From Ruminococcaceae bacterium UBA6364 (GTDB taxonomy: Bacteria > Bacillota > Clostridia > Oscillospirales > Acutalibacteraceae), in contig DJRI01000062.1 of the NCBI GenBank assembly GCA_002440045.1, forward strand, positions 5,372-11,626: a DNA stretch of 6,255 nt. Reading direction: 5' to 3'. The notes beneath the pieces are model-generated. The model was not told where the DNA came from, did no database searches, and was given only the letters and a program-made list of their open reading frames with translations. Positions 1 to 6,255 of this stretch are shown in pieces (the stretch's first letter is position 1; every line of letters begins with the position of its first letter). A program made the translations under genes and the position numbers.

Positions 1-1104
1 CTTATGAATTCCTGCAACCCGTTTTTTATAACGGTCGGTCAAAAGCTCGGAACAGAAAGGTTCTTTAAATATTTTGAAGCCTTCGGCTTTACCGAGAAAA
101 CACAGATAGACTTGCCCGGCGAAGCTTCGCCCGTCGCAAACGTAACGTACTATACGCCCGACAATATGGGCATTGCGGAGCTTTCTTCGTGCGCTTTCGG
201 TCAGACCTTCCAGGTTTCTGCCATTCAGTTGATAACCGCTGTTTGCTGTGTTGCAAACGACGGCAAGCTTATGCAGCCTTATCTTCTTCAGTCAATGGTC
301 GATGAGGACGGCAACACCGTGTACGAGGCTTTTCCCGAGGTCAAACGTCAGGTTATTTCCAAGAAAACAAGCGAAAAGGTCATTGCCATGATGGAGCAGG
401 TTGTTGCCGACGGTACAGGTAAAAACGCCTATGTTCCCGGCTACCGCATAGCAGGCAAAACAGGTACTTCCGAAAAGCTCGGCTCCAAACGCAAGGATGG
501 AAAGATTCAGCACATCGCCTCCTTCTCGGGGTGCGCACCCGCAAACGACCCCAAAATCGCGGTGCTTATAGTTATAGACGAGCCGCAGTCCGAATATCAC
601 GGCGGCGGCACGATAGCCGCTCCCGTTGCGGGCAGTATAATAGAACAAACGCTTAAATATCTCAATGTTGAGCCTACATATACCGACGAAGAGCTTGCAA
701 AGCTCAACGCCGCAACGCCCGAGGTCAGCTCAATGACCGTTTCTGCGGCAAAAGCGGCGCTTCAAAGCAAGGGCTTTACACCGCGCGTTATAGGTAACGG
801 CGAAACGGTTGTTTCTCAGTACCCGATTGGCGGTCAGAATATTTCCCACGGCGGCGTGGTAATACTTTATACCGAAAGCGACGGTGCCGAAAGCGAGGGT
901 ACGGTGCCGGACCTTACGGGGCTTAGCATAAGCGCGTGTAACGACAAAGCGGTAAACGCGGGCTTTAACATCAAAATATCGGGCGCTTCGCTTAACAGCG
1001 AGGTTGTCTCATACAGGCAAAGCGTTGAGCCGGGCACAAAGTGCGAGCTTGGCACAACAATAACGGTTTACTTTAAAACGACAACAGGGGTTCAGGACGA
1101 CTGA
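1..1104 (+). CDS. ftsI: Class B penicillin-binding protein (FtsI/SpoVD/PBP2 family) with two PASTA domains, 5'-truncated by the window
   Basis: This is the C-terminal part of a membrane-anchored D,D-transpeptidase that cross-links peptidoglycan stem peptides outside the membrane. The frame is open from base 1 (CTT, Leu), and the ATG at 4 is internal, because the SxN active-site motif (Ser-Cys-Asn, residues 3-5 counted from that ATG) follows at once. The N-terminal anchor, dimerisation domain and catalytic SxxK serine therefore lie upstream. The KTG motif (KTGT, residues 152-155, bases 457-468) is intact, and a GQ...IQL segment typical of SpoVD/PBP2 is at about 64-76. Two PASTA domains follow, at about 238-293 and 299-359, and the protein ends in a short acidic tail. 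From family knowledge, B. subtilis PbpB has two PASTA domains and SpoVD has one, so domain count leans to the vegetative division type. Synteny alone cannot separate the two. The class B PBP assignment is firm; the division or sporulation role is inferred. Confidence 0.95.
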   Translation, partial: LMNSCNPFFITVGQKLGTERFFKYFEAFGFTEKTQIDLPGEASPVANVTYYTPDNMGIAELSSCAFGQTFQVSAIQLITAVCCVANDGKLMQPYLLQSMVDEDGNTVYEAFPEVKRQVISKKTSEKVIAMMEQVVADGTGKNAYVPGYRIAGKTGTSEKLGSKRKDGKIQHIASFSGCAPANDPKIAVLIVIDEPQSEYHGGGTIAAPVAGSIIEQTLKYLNVEPTYTDEELAKLNAATPEVSSMTVSAAKAALQSKGFTPRVIGNGETVVSQYPIGGQNISHGGVVILYTESDGAESEGTVPDLTGLSISACNDKAVNAGFNIKISGASLNSEVVSYRQSVEPGTKCELGTTITVYFKTTTGVQDD

Positions 1105-1117
1105 CCGTTCTTTTTGC

Positions 1118-1124
1118 GGAGGGG
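1118..1124 (+). promoter_or_regulatory. Ribosome binding site of murE
   Basis: GGAGGGG sits in the 24-base gap after the PBP stop codon (TGA, 1102-1104). Its GGAGG core leaves a 6-base spacer to the ATG at 1129. This decides the murE start: a TTG at 1114 is in frame but lies upstream of this site and would place the site inside the coding region. Confidence 0.85.
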
Positions 1125-1128
1125 AAAT

Positions 1129-2547
1129 ATGTTATTATCGCGGCTTCTTTCGGACGTTGAAGTTTTGTCGCCCTTTTTTGACAGAGAAATTGCGGACATA
1201 ACCGACAGCACCGAAAAAATCAGAAAAAACAGCGCTTTTGTGTGCATAAAAGGTATGAACAAAGACGGTCATTCTTTTGCATCTGAAGCCGTATCTTCGG
1301 GTGCGGCGGCGATAATAGCCGAACACGACGTAAATTCGCCGCTTCAGGTTATTGTGAATGACAGCCGCAAAGCCTATGCCGTTATGTGCAAAAACTTCTT
1401 TTCTTCGGCTTGCGAATCGCTTTCGATTATAGGCATTACGGGCACAAACGGCAAAACAAGCGTTTCGTTTATAATACGCGACATTTTAAAAGCGCTCGGG
1501 GTTGAATGCGGGCTTATAGGCACCGTTGAAAACGCAGTCGGCAAAAACGAATATCCGTCAAAGCTCACAACACCCGACGCATATGAAATTCACAGGCTTT
1601 TTTCGCTTATGAAAAAAGAAAACATAAAGTATTGCGCTGTTGAAGCGTCGTCACAGGCACTTCATCAAAAAAGGCTTTACGGTGTGAATTTTGATGTGGG
1701 CGTGTTTACAAATTTTACTGAAGACCATCTTGATTATCACAAAACCGCCGAAGAATATCTCAGGTGTAAAAAGCTGCTTTTCAAAAACACAAAAACAGCC
1801 GTATTAAATGCCGACGACGCGGCAAGCACCGAGATAGCGGAGGGCTTGAACCTTAATAAAATCACATACGGCAAAAAAGACGCCGATTTTAAAGCTGAAA
1901 ATGTAAAGTTTTTTTCAAACCGCGTTGAATATACCGTTGGGGGCTTTCCCGTGGTTTTTAACACTCCGGGCGAGTTTTCTCTGTATAATTCGCTTGCCGC
2001 TGTGGCGGCGGTTACATCTTTGGGCTTTGAGCTTTCAAAAGTAACGGACGCCGTGAAATACGCGGGCGCTGTTAAAGGCAGGTTTGAAACAGTTAAAACC
2101 GACAGAGATTTTTCAGTCATTATTGATTACGCCCACACGCCCGACGGGCTTAAAAAAGCCATATCGACGGCAAAGGCAATTACAAAAGGGCGTGTTATAA
2201 CGGTTTTCGGCTGCGGCGGCGACCGCGACAGCTTAAAGCGTCCCAAAATGGGGAGCGCGGCTTCAAATTTAAGCGACGTTGTTGTCATAACAAGCGACAA
2301 CCCGAGAACCGAAGAGCCGCAAAAAATAATTGCCGACATATTAAAAGGCGTAGACCCCGACAGTGCCGAAATACACGTTATCGAGGACAGAAACGAAGCC
2401 ATAGAATATGCCGTTTTAAACGCCCGCGCGGGCGACACGGTGTTAATAGCGGGCAAGGGCCACGAAACCTATCAGATTAAAGGAAAAGAAAAAATACATT
2501 TTGACGAGCGCGAAATAGTTGAAAGTATATTGAAAAAGGGTGTTTGA
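1129..2547 (+). CDS. murE: UDP-N-acetylmuramoyl-tripeptide synthetase MurE (meso-diaminopimelate type)
   Basis: Cytoplasmic ATP-dependent Mur ligase that adds the third stem-peptide residue to UDP-MurNAc-L-Ala-D-Glu. The 472-residue length from the ATG is normal for the family. Visible in order: an N-terminal UDP-binding domain (about 1-95); P-loop GITGTNGKT (102-110); TTP (147-149) for UDP-MurNAc contact; EASSQAL (172-178), a variant of the usual EVSSHAL; FTNFTEDHLDYH (193-204); the YxxAKxxLF segment with the lysine expected to be carbamylated at 214 and Cys in place of Ala at 213; GRFE (317-320); DYAHTPD (333-339); DNPR (390-393); GKGHE (442-446). In known MurE enzymes DNPR marks meso-DAP selection, whereas lysine-adding enzymes differ here, so a DAP-type wall is inferred. 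The gene follows the PBP by 24 bases and nearly abuts murF, which fits one operon. The ATG was chosen over an in-frame TTG at 1114 because of the ribosome binding site. Confidence 0.97.
   Translation: MLLSRLLSDVEVLSPFFDREIADITDSTEKIRKNSAFVCIKGMNKDGHSFASEAVSSGAAAIIAEHDVNSPLQVIVNDSRKAYAVMCKNFFSSACESLSIIGITGTNGKTSVSFIIRDILKALGVECGLIGTVENAVGKNEYPSKLTTPDAYEIHRLFSLMKKENIKYCAVEASSQALHQKRLYGVNFDVGVFTNFTEDHLDYHKTAEEYLRCKKLLFKNTKTAVLNADDAASTEIAEGLNLNKITYGKKDADFKAENVKFFSNRVEYTVGGFPVVFNTPGEFSLYNSLAAVAAVTSLGFELSKVTDAVKYAGAVKGRFETVKTDRDFSVIIDYAHTPDGLKKAISTAKAITKGRVITVFGCGGDRDSLKRPKMGSAASNLSDVVVITSDNPRTEEPQKIIADILKGVDPDSAEIHVIEDRNEAIEYAVLNARAGDTVLIAGKGHETYQIKGKEKIHFDEREIVESILKKGV
2536..2540 (+). promoter_or_regulatory. 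Weak ribosome binding site of murF, inside the murE 3' end
   Basis: AAGGG within the last codons of murE lies 8 bases before the TTG at 2549. It is a poorer match than the sites before the other genes in the window. It is nevertheless well placed for TTG and unusable for the alternative GTG at 2540, which it abuts. It supports TTG as start and suggests translation of murF depends on ribosomes finishing murE. Confidence 0.5.
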
Positions 2548-2548
2548 T

Positions 2549-3907
2549 TTGGAGAGAATTACGGTTAAAGAAGCGGCGGAATTTTGCGAAAGCAAAACAG
2601 CTCTTTCGGGTTTTATCGAAAGAATTTCGACCGACAGCCGCGATGTTGACGAAAATACGCTGTTTGTTGCGCTTCGCGGCGAACGCTTTGACGCAAACGA
2701 CTTTGTACCCGATGTATTAAAAAATGGCGCAAAGGCGGCGGTCAGCTCGCGAAAAGACATCGACGACGAGCGTATTATATATGTTCCCGACACAAACAAA
2801 GCGTTTTTAGATATAGGCTCAAAATACCGCGACCGTTTTAATATACCCGTAATCGCCCTTACGGGGAGCGTCGGAAAAACCACTACAAAGGGTATGGTTT
2901 ATTCCGTCGTAAGCGAAAAATACAAAACGCTTCGCACCGAGGGCAACTTAAATAACGAGGTCGGCGTTCCCAAAACGCTTTTAAGGCTCGACAAATCCTA
3001 TGAAGCCGCCGTTATAGAAATGGGAATGAATCATTTCGGCGAAATCGAAAGAATTTCGCGCGCGGTAAAGCCCACAATCGGCATCATTACAAACGTCGGC
3101 ACGGCTCATATAGAAAATCTCGGCTCGCGCGAGGGTATTTTGAAAGCAAAATGCGAGATTTTAAAGGGTATGAAAAAAGGCTCGCCGTTAATAATAAACG
3201 GTGATAACGATATGCTTTCAACGCTTAAAAACGACGATTTTGACATAATACGCTTCGGTATAAACGGTGAAAATCTTTATATCAAAGCAGAAAACATTGA
3301 ATTTAAAGACGGCGGTATGTGCTTTGACGCAGTCACCTGTGACGAGCGCGTTAAAGCGTGGGTTCCCGCAGTCGGTATGCACAACGTCTACAATGCGCTT
3401 TGCGCGCTTTGCGTCGGGAAAATTCTCGGCTACACTTTAAGCGAGGCATCAAACGGCCTGAAAAACTTCGTGCCCGAGGGTATGCGCCAAAAGATAACCG
3501 AAATCAACGGCTATACTTTTATAGAAGACTGCTATAACGCAAACCCCGACAGTATGCGCGCTTCGCTTTCGGCGCTTAATTCGCTCAAAAAAAGCCGCTC
3601 TATAGCGGTGCTCGGCGATATGATGGAGCTGGGTTCATATTCTGAAACCGCTCACCGTGAGGTCGGCGAGTTTGCGGGCGAAAGCAAAACCGATATTCTT
3701 CTTTGCTTCGGCGAGTTTTCGCACTTTACGCTTGAAGGCGCAAAGAATGGCGGGGTTAAAGAAGCACTTCGCTTTGATACCAAAAAAGAACTTACCGAGT
3801 ATTTAAAAAGCATATTGAAAAAAGGCGATACCGTGCTCTTCAAGGGCAGCCGTTCCACCGAGACGGAAGAGGTATTTCTGACGCTTTATAAGGAGTGGAG
3901 CGAATGA
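2549..3907 (+). CDS. murF: UDP-N-acetylmuramoyl-tripeptide--D-alanyl-D-alanine ligase MurF
   Basis: Cytoplasmic Mur ligase that joins D-Ala-D-Ala to the UDP-MurNAc-tripeptide made by MurE, giving the pentapeptide used by MraY. The 452-residue length is normal. Motifs, numbered from the TTG start: P-loop TGSVGKTTTK (105-114); GNLNNEVGVP (132-141), a MurF hallmark; EMGMNHFGEI (157-166); TNVGTAHIE (181-189); NGDN (217-220); DCYNANPDSM (327-336); LGDMMELG (355-362); KGSRS (432-436). All three Mur ligase domains are present and uninterrupted. The start is uncertain: TTG at 2549, one base after the murE stop, gives the usual short N-terminus (MERITVKEAAEF) and has a spaced AAGGG. An in-frame GTG at 2540, overlapping murE by 8 bases, would add three residues. 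The 3' end overlaps mraY by 4 bases (ATGA). In B. subtilis murF lies outside this cluster beside ddl; here it is inside. Confidence 0.96.
   Translation: MERITVKEAAEFCESKTALSGFIERISTDSRDVDENTLFVALRGERFDANDFVPDVLKNGAKAAVSSRKDIDDERIIYVPDTNKAFLDIGSKYRDRFNIPVIALTGSVGKTTTKGMVYSVVSEKYKTLRTEGNLNNEVGVPKTLLRLDKSYEAAVIEMGMNHFGEIERISRAVKPTIGIITNVGTAHIENLGSREGILKAKCEILKGMKKGSPLIINGDNDMLSTLKNDDFDIIRFGINGENLYIKAENIEFKDGGMCFDAVTCDERVKAWVPAVGMHNVYNALCALCVGKILGYTLSEASNGLKNFVPEGMRQKITEINGYTFIEDCYNANPDSMRASLSALNSLKKSRSIAVLGDMMELGSYSETAHREVGEFAGESKTDILLCFGEFSHFTLEGAKNGGVKEALRFDTKKELTEYLKSILKKGDTVLFKGSRSTETEEVFLTLYKEWSE
3889..3895 (+). promoter_or_regulatory. Ribosome binding site of mraY, inside the murF 3' end
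   Basis: TAAGGAG is a strong Shine-Dalgarno match that ends 8 bases before the ATG at 3904. It rules against the in-frame GTG at 3895, which overlaps the site itself. Confidence 0.85.
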
Positions 3908-4935
3908 ATATATATGCCGCCTGCGTTATCGGGGCTGTTTTGAGTTTTCTTGTTGCGTTTCTTTCGGGATTTGTGATAATCCCTTTGTTAAGAAAGCTCA
4001 AATTCGGTCAGACCATACTTGACATCGGGCCGAAATGGCATCAAAAAAAGCAGGGGACACCCACAATGGGCGGTTTTTTGTTTATTCTTTCTACGCTCAT
4101 ATCCTTCGGCGCAGTGCTTTTTGCCGATAAGCGCCTCGGCGGTCATTTGATTTATTCAAGCGAAATTTTGGCGGGGCAAATGAAGATGAAGCTTTTCGGC
4201 GGGCTTATTATGGCTCTCGGCTTTGCTTTTATCGGATTTCTCGACGATTACATAAAGGTTGTAAAAAAACGTAATCTCGGGCTTACGGTGCTTCAAAAAA
4301 CAGCGCTTCAGTTCATTCTCGGATTAGGCTACCTTTTAATGCTTTTTATAAACGACCCCACAGGCAGTATGTTTGTGCCGTTTCTCGGCACAATTGAAAC
4401 GGGAGTCGGCTTTTGGGCAATAGGACTTGCCGTGATTTATTGCACGGTAAACGCCGTTAATTTTACCGACGGTGTAGACGGCCTTTGCGGAAGCGTGACT
4501 TTCGCCGCCGCAATAAGCTTTGTTGCAGTTGCCGCATTAAGAAGCTGCTTCGGCATAAGCCTTCTTTCGGCGTGCCTTGCGGGCGGGCTTTTGGGGTATC
4601 TTATATGGAATCATTACCCGGCAAAGGTTATGATGGGCGACCTCGGCTCAATGTTTTTGGGCGGACTTGTCGTGGCGTTTTCATACGCCGTTGATTGCCC
4701 CCTGATAATTCTTTTAATCGGCATAGTTTATGTGATTGAATTTTCTTCGGATATTATTCAGATAATTTATTTCAAAGCAACGCACGGCAAGCGTATTTTC
4801 AAAATGGCGCCCCTTCATCACCACCTTGAAATGAGCGGTTGGAAAGAGGATAAAATAGTCGGCGTGTTCACATTTATCGGCGCTTTAGGCGGCGCGGCGG
4901 CGACTGCGCTTGTGTATTTCGGCAATTTAAGATAA
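3904..4935 (+). CDS. mraY: Phospho-N-acetylmuramoyl-pentapeptide transferase MraY
   Basis: Integral membrane enzyme that transfers phospho-MurNAc-pentapeptide from UDP to undecaprenyl phosphate, making lipid I at the inner face of the membrane. From the ATG it has 343 residues, with about ten hydrophobic segments by eye (roughly 4-28, 55-75, 98-116, 132-150, 169-187, 197-214, 217-236, 248-264, 267-288, 318-340). Family motifs are intact: GTPTMGG (51-57); the Mg-binding DDYIK region with Asp114-Asp115 and Lys118; NFTDGVDGL (186-194) with the conserved aspartates; GDLGS (245-249); and the MraY-specific PLHHH (303-307) followed by EMSGW. The HHH motif separates it from the related WecA/TagO transferases. 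Its start codon is embedded in the murF stop (ATGA), so translational coupling is likely. It is followed by ftsW after 17 bases, without murD in between. Confidence 0.97.
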   Translation: MNIYAACVIGAVLSFLVAFLSGFVIIPLLRKLKFGQTILDIGPKWHQKKQGTPTMGGFLFILSTLISFGAVLFADKRLGGHLIYSSEILAGQMKMKLFGGLIMALGFAFIGFLDDYIKVVKKRNLGLTVLQKTALQFILGLGYLLMLFINDPTGSMFVPFLGTIETGVGFWAIGLAVIYCTVNAVNFTDGVDGLCGSVTFAAAISFVAVAALRSCFGISLLSACLAGGLLGYLIWNHYPAKVMMGDLGSMFLGGLVVAFSYAVDCPLIILLIGIVYVIEFSSDIIQIIYFKATHGKRIFKMAPLHHHLEMSGWKEDKIVGVFTFIGALGGAAATALVYFGNLR

Positions 4936-4939
4936 AACG

Positions 4940-4946
4940 AAAGGAG
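4940..4946 (+). promoter_or_regulatory. Ribosome binding site of ftsW
   Basis: AAAGGAG in the 17-base mraY-ftsW gap leaves a 6-base spacer to the ATG at 4953. It is a strong match, so ftsW can be initiated independently even though it belongs to the same transcript. Confidence 0.85.
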
Positions 4947-4952
4947 AACGCT

Positions 4953-6236
4953 ATGAAAAAGCAAAAAACATTTAACGATATTTTTGTGAAAAACAGTATG
5001 GATATTCCGTTTTTGCTTATCCTGCTCGTAATACTCACAATAGGGCTTGTAATGCTTCTTTCGGCAAGCTATTTCAACGCGTTTTATAACACCGCAAGCG
5101 GCGACAGCCTTTATTATTTCAAGCGTCAGCTCATTTTTTCGGTGTTCGGCGTTATTTCGATGCTTGTTCTTTCGCGCGTGAATTACAAGTATTTCAGACT
5201 GCTCGGATTACTCGGTATGGGCGTTTCGCTTTTGCTTCTTGTGGCGGTTCTTCTTATTCCCAACGAAGAGGACGACGGCATTAAGCGCTGGATATATTTA
5301 GGCAGTTTTCAGTTTCAGCCGTCCGAAATAGCAAAATTTATGCTGATTGTATTTTTGGCAAACGGACTTGACCGCGACAACAAAAAGCTTACAAGCTCGG
5401 CGCTGTCGCAGGCTTCGGTTGCTCAAAAAATCTATAAGTATTCAAACAAGCGTATTCTTATTACACAGGGCACAACAACGCTGTTTAAATATGCCGTCGC
5501 GGTTCTTGTCGTGGCGGGGCTTGTGGCGCTTGAAAGCCACCTTTCGGGCACTATTCTTATGCTCGGCATCGGCGTCGTAATGCTTTGGCTCGGCGAGGGC
5601 AGAGCGCGCTGGTTCGCAATTGCGGGCATAGGCGGCGCGCTTGTAGTAACACTGTTTGTTGTTTATATCGAAGCGAAAAATTTCCAGGATATACCGTTTT
5701 TGAAGCCTTATATGGTCGAGCGCATACAATCGTGGCTTGACAAGGACTTTTCGCCGCTTGACAAGCGCTGGCAGACAAATCAGTCGCTTTACGCCATAGG
5801 CTCGGGCGGGCTTTTAGGCTCGGGGCTCGGCAACTCAAAAGAAAAGTATCTTTATGTTTCAGAGCCGCAAAACGACTTCATTTTTGCAATAGTCTGCGAA
5901 GAGCTCGGCTTTGTCGGCGCTGTCGGAATACTTCTTCTTTATGCGCTTTTAATAGTCAGAGGGCTTTATATCGGTATGCGTTCGCGTGACCGCTTCGGCG
6001 CGCTTCTTGTTTTCGGAATGATTTCACAGCTTGCTTTGCAGGTGTTCTTAAACGTCGGCGTTGTAAGCGACCTTTTGCCGAATACAGGCATAGGCTTGCC
6101 GTTCTTCAGCTACGGCGGCACGTCAATGTGCCTTTGCCTGTGGGAGATGGGCGTTGTTCTGGCGGTTTCAAGGCAGGCAAATCTTCCTAAGGTCTATTCA
6201 TTTTCAAATAAAACAAAAAAGGCAAAAGCCGTGTAA
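4953..6236 (+). CDS. ftsW: FtsW/SpoVE/RodA-family (SEDS) peptidoglycan glycosyltransferase
   Basis: Polytopic membrane protein of 427 residues that polymerises lipid II into glycan strands together with a class B PBP. Hydrophobic segments by eye lie at about 17-40, 58-75, 82-103, 124-138, 178-193, 196-213, 219-238, 308-340, 347-372 and 379-406. SEDS features: GIKRWIYLG (109-117) and FQPSEIAK (121-128); a large outer loop (about 239-307) leading to EPQNDFIFA (304-312), where Asp308 matches the catalytic aspartate of RodA/FtsW; EELGFVG (316-322); and the C-terminal signature PNTGIGLPFFSYGGTS (376-391). An inner loop of about 40 residues (139-177) separates segments four and five. Where many FtsW proteins have QPDLGT, this one has ESHLSGT (194-200). 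The N-terminal extension before the first membrane segment is basic and the C-terminus is Lys-rich, so both are probably cytoplasmic. Placement beside mraY and the upstream PBP favours FtsW or its sporulation paralogue SpoVE over RodA; the sequence does not decide between those two. Confidence 0.94.
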   Translation: MKKQKTFNDIFVKNSMDIPFLLILLVILTIGLVMLLSASYFNAFYNTASGDSLYYFKRQLIFSVFGVISMLVLSRVNYKYFRLLGLLGMGVSLLLLVAVLLIPNEEDDGIKRWIYLGSFQFQPSEIAKFMLIVFLANGLDRDNKKLTSSALSQASVAQKIYKYSNKRILITQGTTTLFKYAVAVLVVAGLVALESHLSGTILMLGIGVVMLWLGEGRARWFAIAGIGGALVVTLFVVYIEAKNFQDIPFLKPYMVERIQSWLDKDFSPLDKRWQTNQSLYAIGSGGLLGSGLGNSKEKYLYVSEPQNDFIFAIVCEELGFVGAVGILLLYALLIVRGLYIGMRSRDRFGALLVFGMISQLALQVFLNVGVVSDLLPNTGIGLPFFSYGGTSMCLCLWEMGVVLAVSRQANLPKVYSFSNKTKKAKAV

Positions 6237-6240
6237 GCAT

Positions 6241-6247
6241 AAGAGGG
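6241..6247 (+). promoter_or_regulatory. Possible ribosome binding site of the next gene (start beyond window)
   Basis: AAGAGGG lies 4 bases after the ftsW stop and no hairpin terminator is visible, so the operon may continue past the window. In related clusters murG usually follows ftsW/spoVE. No start codon is visible in the remaining 8 bases, so this is only a purine-rich candidate site. Confidence 0.25.
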
Positions 6248-6255
6248 CCGAACTC

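Noticed and set aside
4..6. ATG at 4 as the start of the PBP gene
   Set aside because: It is followed two codons later by the SxN active-site motif, and the frame is open to the window edge, so it is an internal methionine of a truncated gene.
292..648. Minus-strand open frame of 118 residues antisense to the PBP
   Set aside because: It lies wholly inside the well-conserved transpeptidase region, shows no recognisable domain, and its Cys/Gly/Phe-rich composition is what reverse translation of the sense codons would give.
1737..2456. Two further minus-strand open frames antisense to murE
   Set aside because: No motif or family resemblance is visible, and the sense-strand MurE motifs run through the whole region.
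2443..2883. Minus-strand open frame of 146 residues across the murE-murF junction
   Set aside because: It is antisense to two intact conserved genes, is rich in Ser/Phe/Arg as expected for a shadow frame, and has no recognisable motif.
4485..4694. Plus-strand 69-residue frame inside mraY
   Set aside because: It is a +1/+2 frame shadow, Arg-rich, lying over the conserved GDLGS region of MraY.
5347..5838. Overlapping open frames on both strands inside ftsW
   Set aside because: They are out of frame with an intact SEDS protein, have low-complexity Arg/Ala/Ser composition, and are best explained as shadows of GC-rich codons.
6237..6255. Transcription terminator after ftsW
   Set aside because: No inverted repeat followed by a T-run is visible in the 19 remaining bases, and the purine-rich stretch fits better with a further gene downstream.

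Overview
The window is a dense, single-strand piece of a division and cell wall (dcw) gene cluster. It has five consecutive plus-strand genes and almost no intergenic DNA: the 3' part of a PASTA-containing class B penicillin-binding protein (FtsI/SpoVD/PBP2 family), murE, murF, mraY, and an ftsW/spoVE-type SEDS glycosyltransferase. The window starts inside the first gene and ends 19 bases after the last one. No RNA genes, mobile elements, CRISPR arrays, convincing terminators or internal promoters were found.

The organism is most likely a Gram-positive member of the Clostridia (Bacillota), perhaps an Oscillospiraceae/Ruminococcaceae-like gut lineage. Three things point there. The PBP carries two C-terminal PASTA domains, which are typical of Gram-positive PBPs. 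The ribosome binding sites are strong GGAGG-type sequences. MurE carries the DNPR motif of meso-diaminopimelate ligases, as in most Clostridia and Bacillus, rather than the lysine type. Codon use is mixed (many CTT leucine, ATA isoleucine and AAA lysine codons beside many GC-rich codons). The family-level placement is inference only.

Layout: PBP 3' part (1-1104), 24-base gap, murE (1129-2547), 1-base gap, murF (about 2549-3907), 4-base ATGA overlap, mraY (3904-4935), 17-base gap, ftsW (4953-6236). This spacing indicates one transcript with translational coupling. The promoter must lie upstream of the window and the terminator downstream.

The genes form one pathway. MurE adds the third residue, inferred to be meso-DAP, to UDP-MurNAc-L-Ala-D-Glu. 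MurF adds D-Ala-D-Ala to complete UDP-MurNAc-pentapeptide. MraY moves phospho-MurNAc-pentapeptide onto undecaprenyl phosphate to make lipid I. After MurG makes lipid II and it is flipped, FtsW polymerises glycan strands and its partner class B PBP cross-links them at the septum (or, in a sporulating host, in the spore envelope). The main organisational point is that murD, which often sits between mraY and ftsW/spoVE, is not there, while murF is inside the cluster. I see nothing that qualifies as a new biological system; this is well-conserved core genome.
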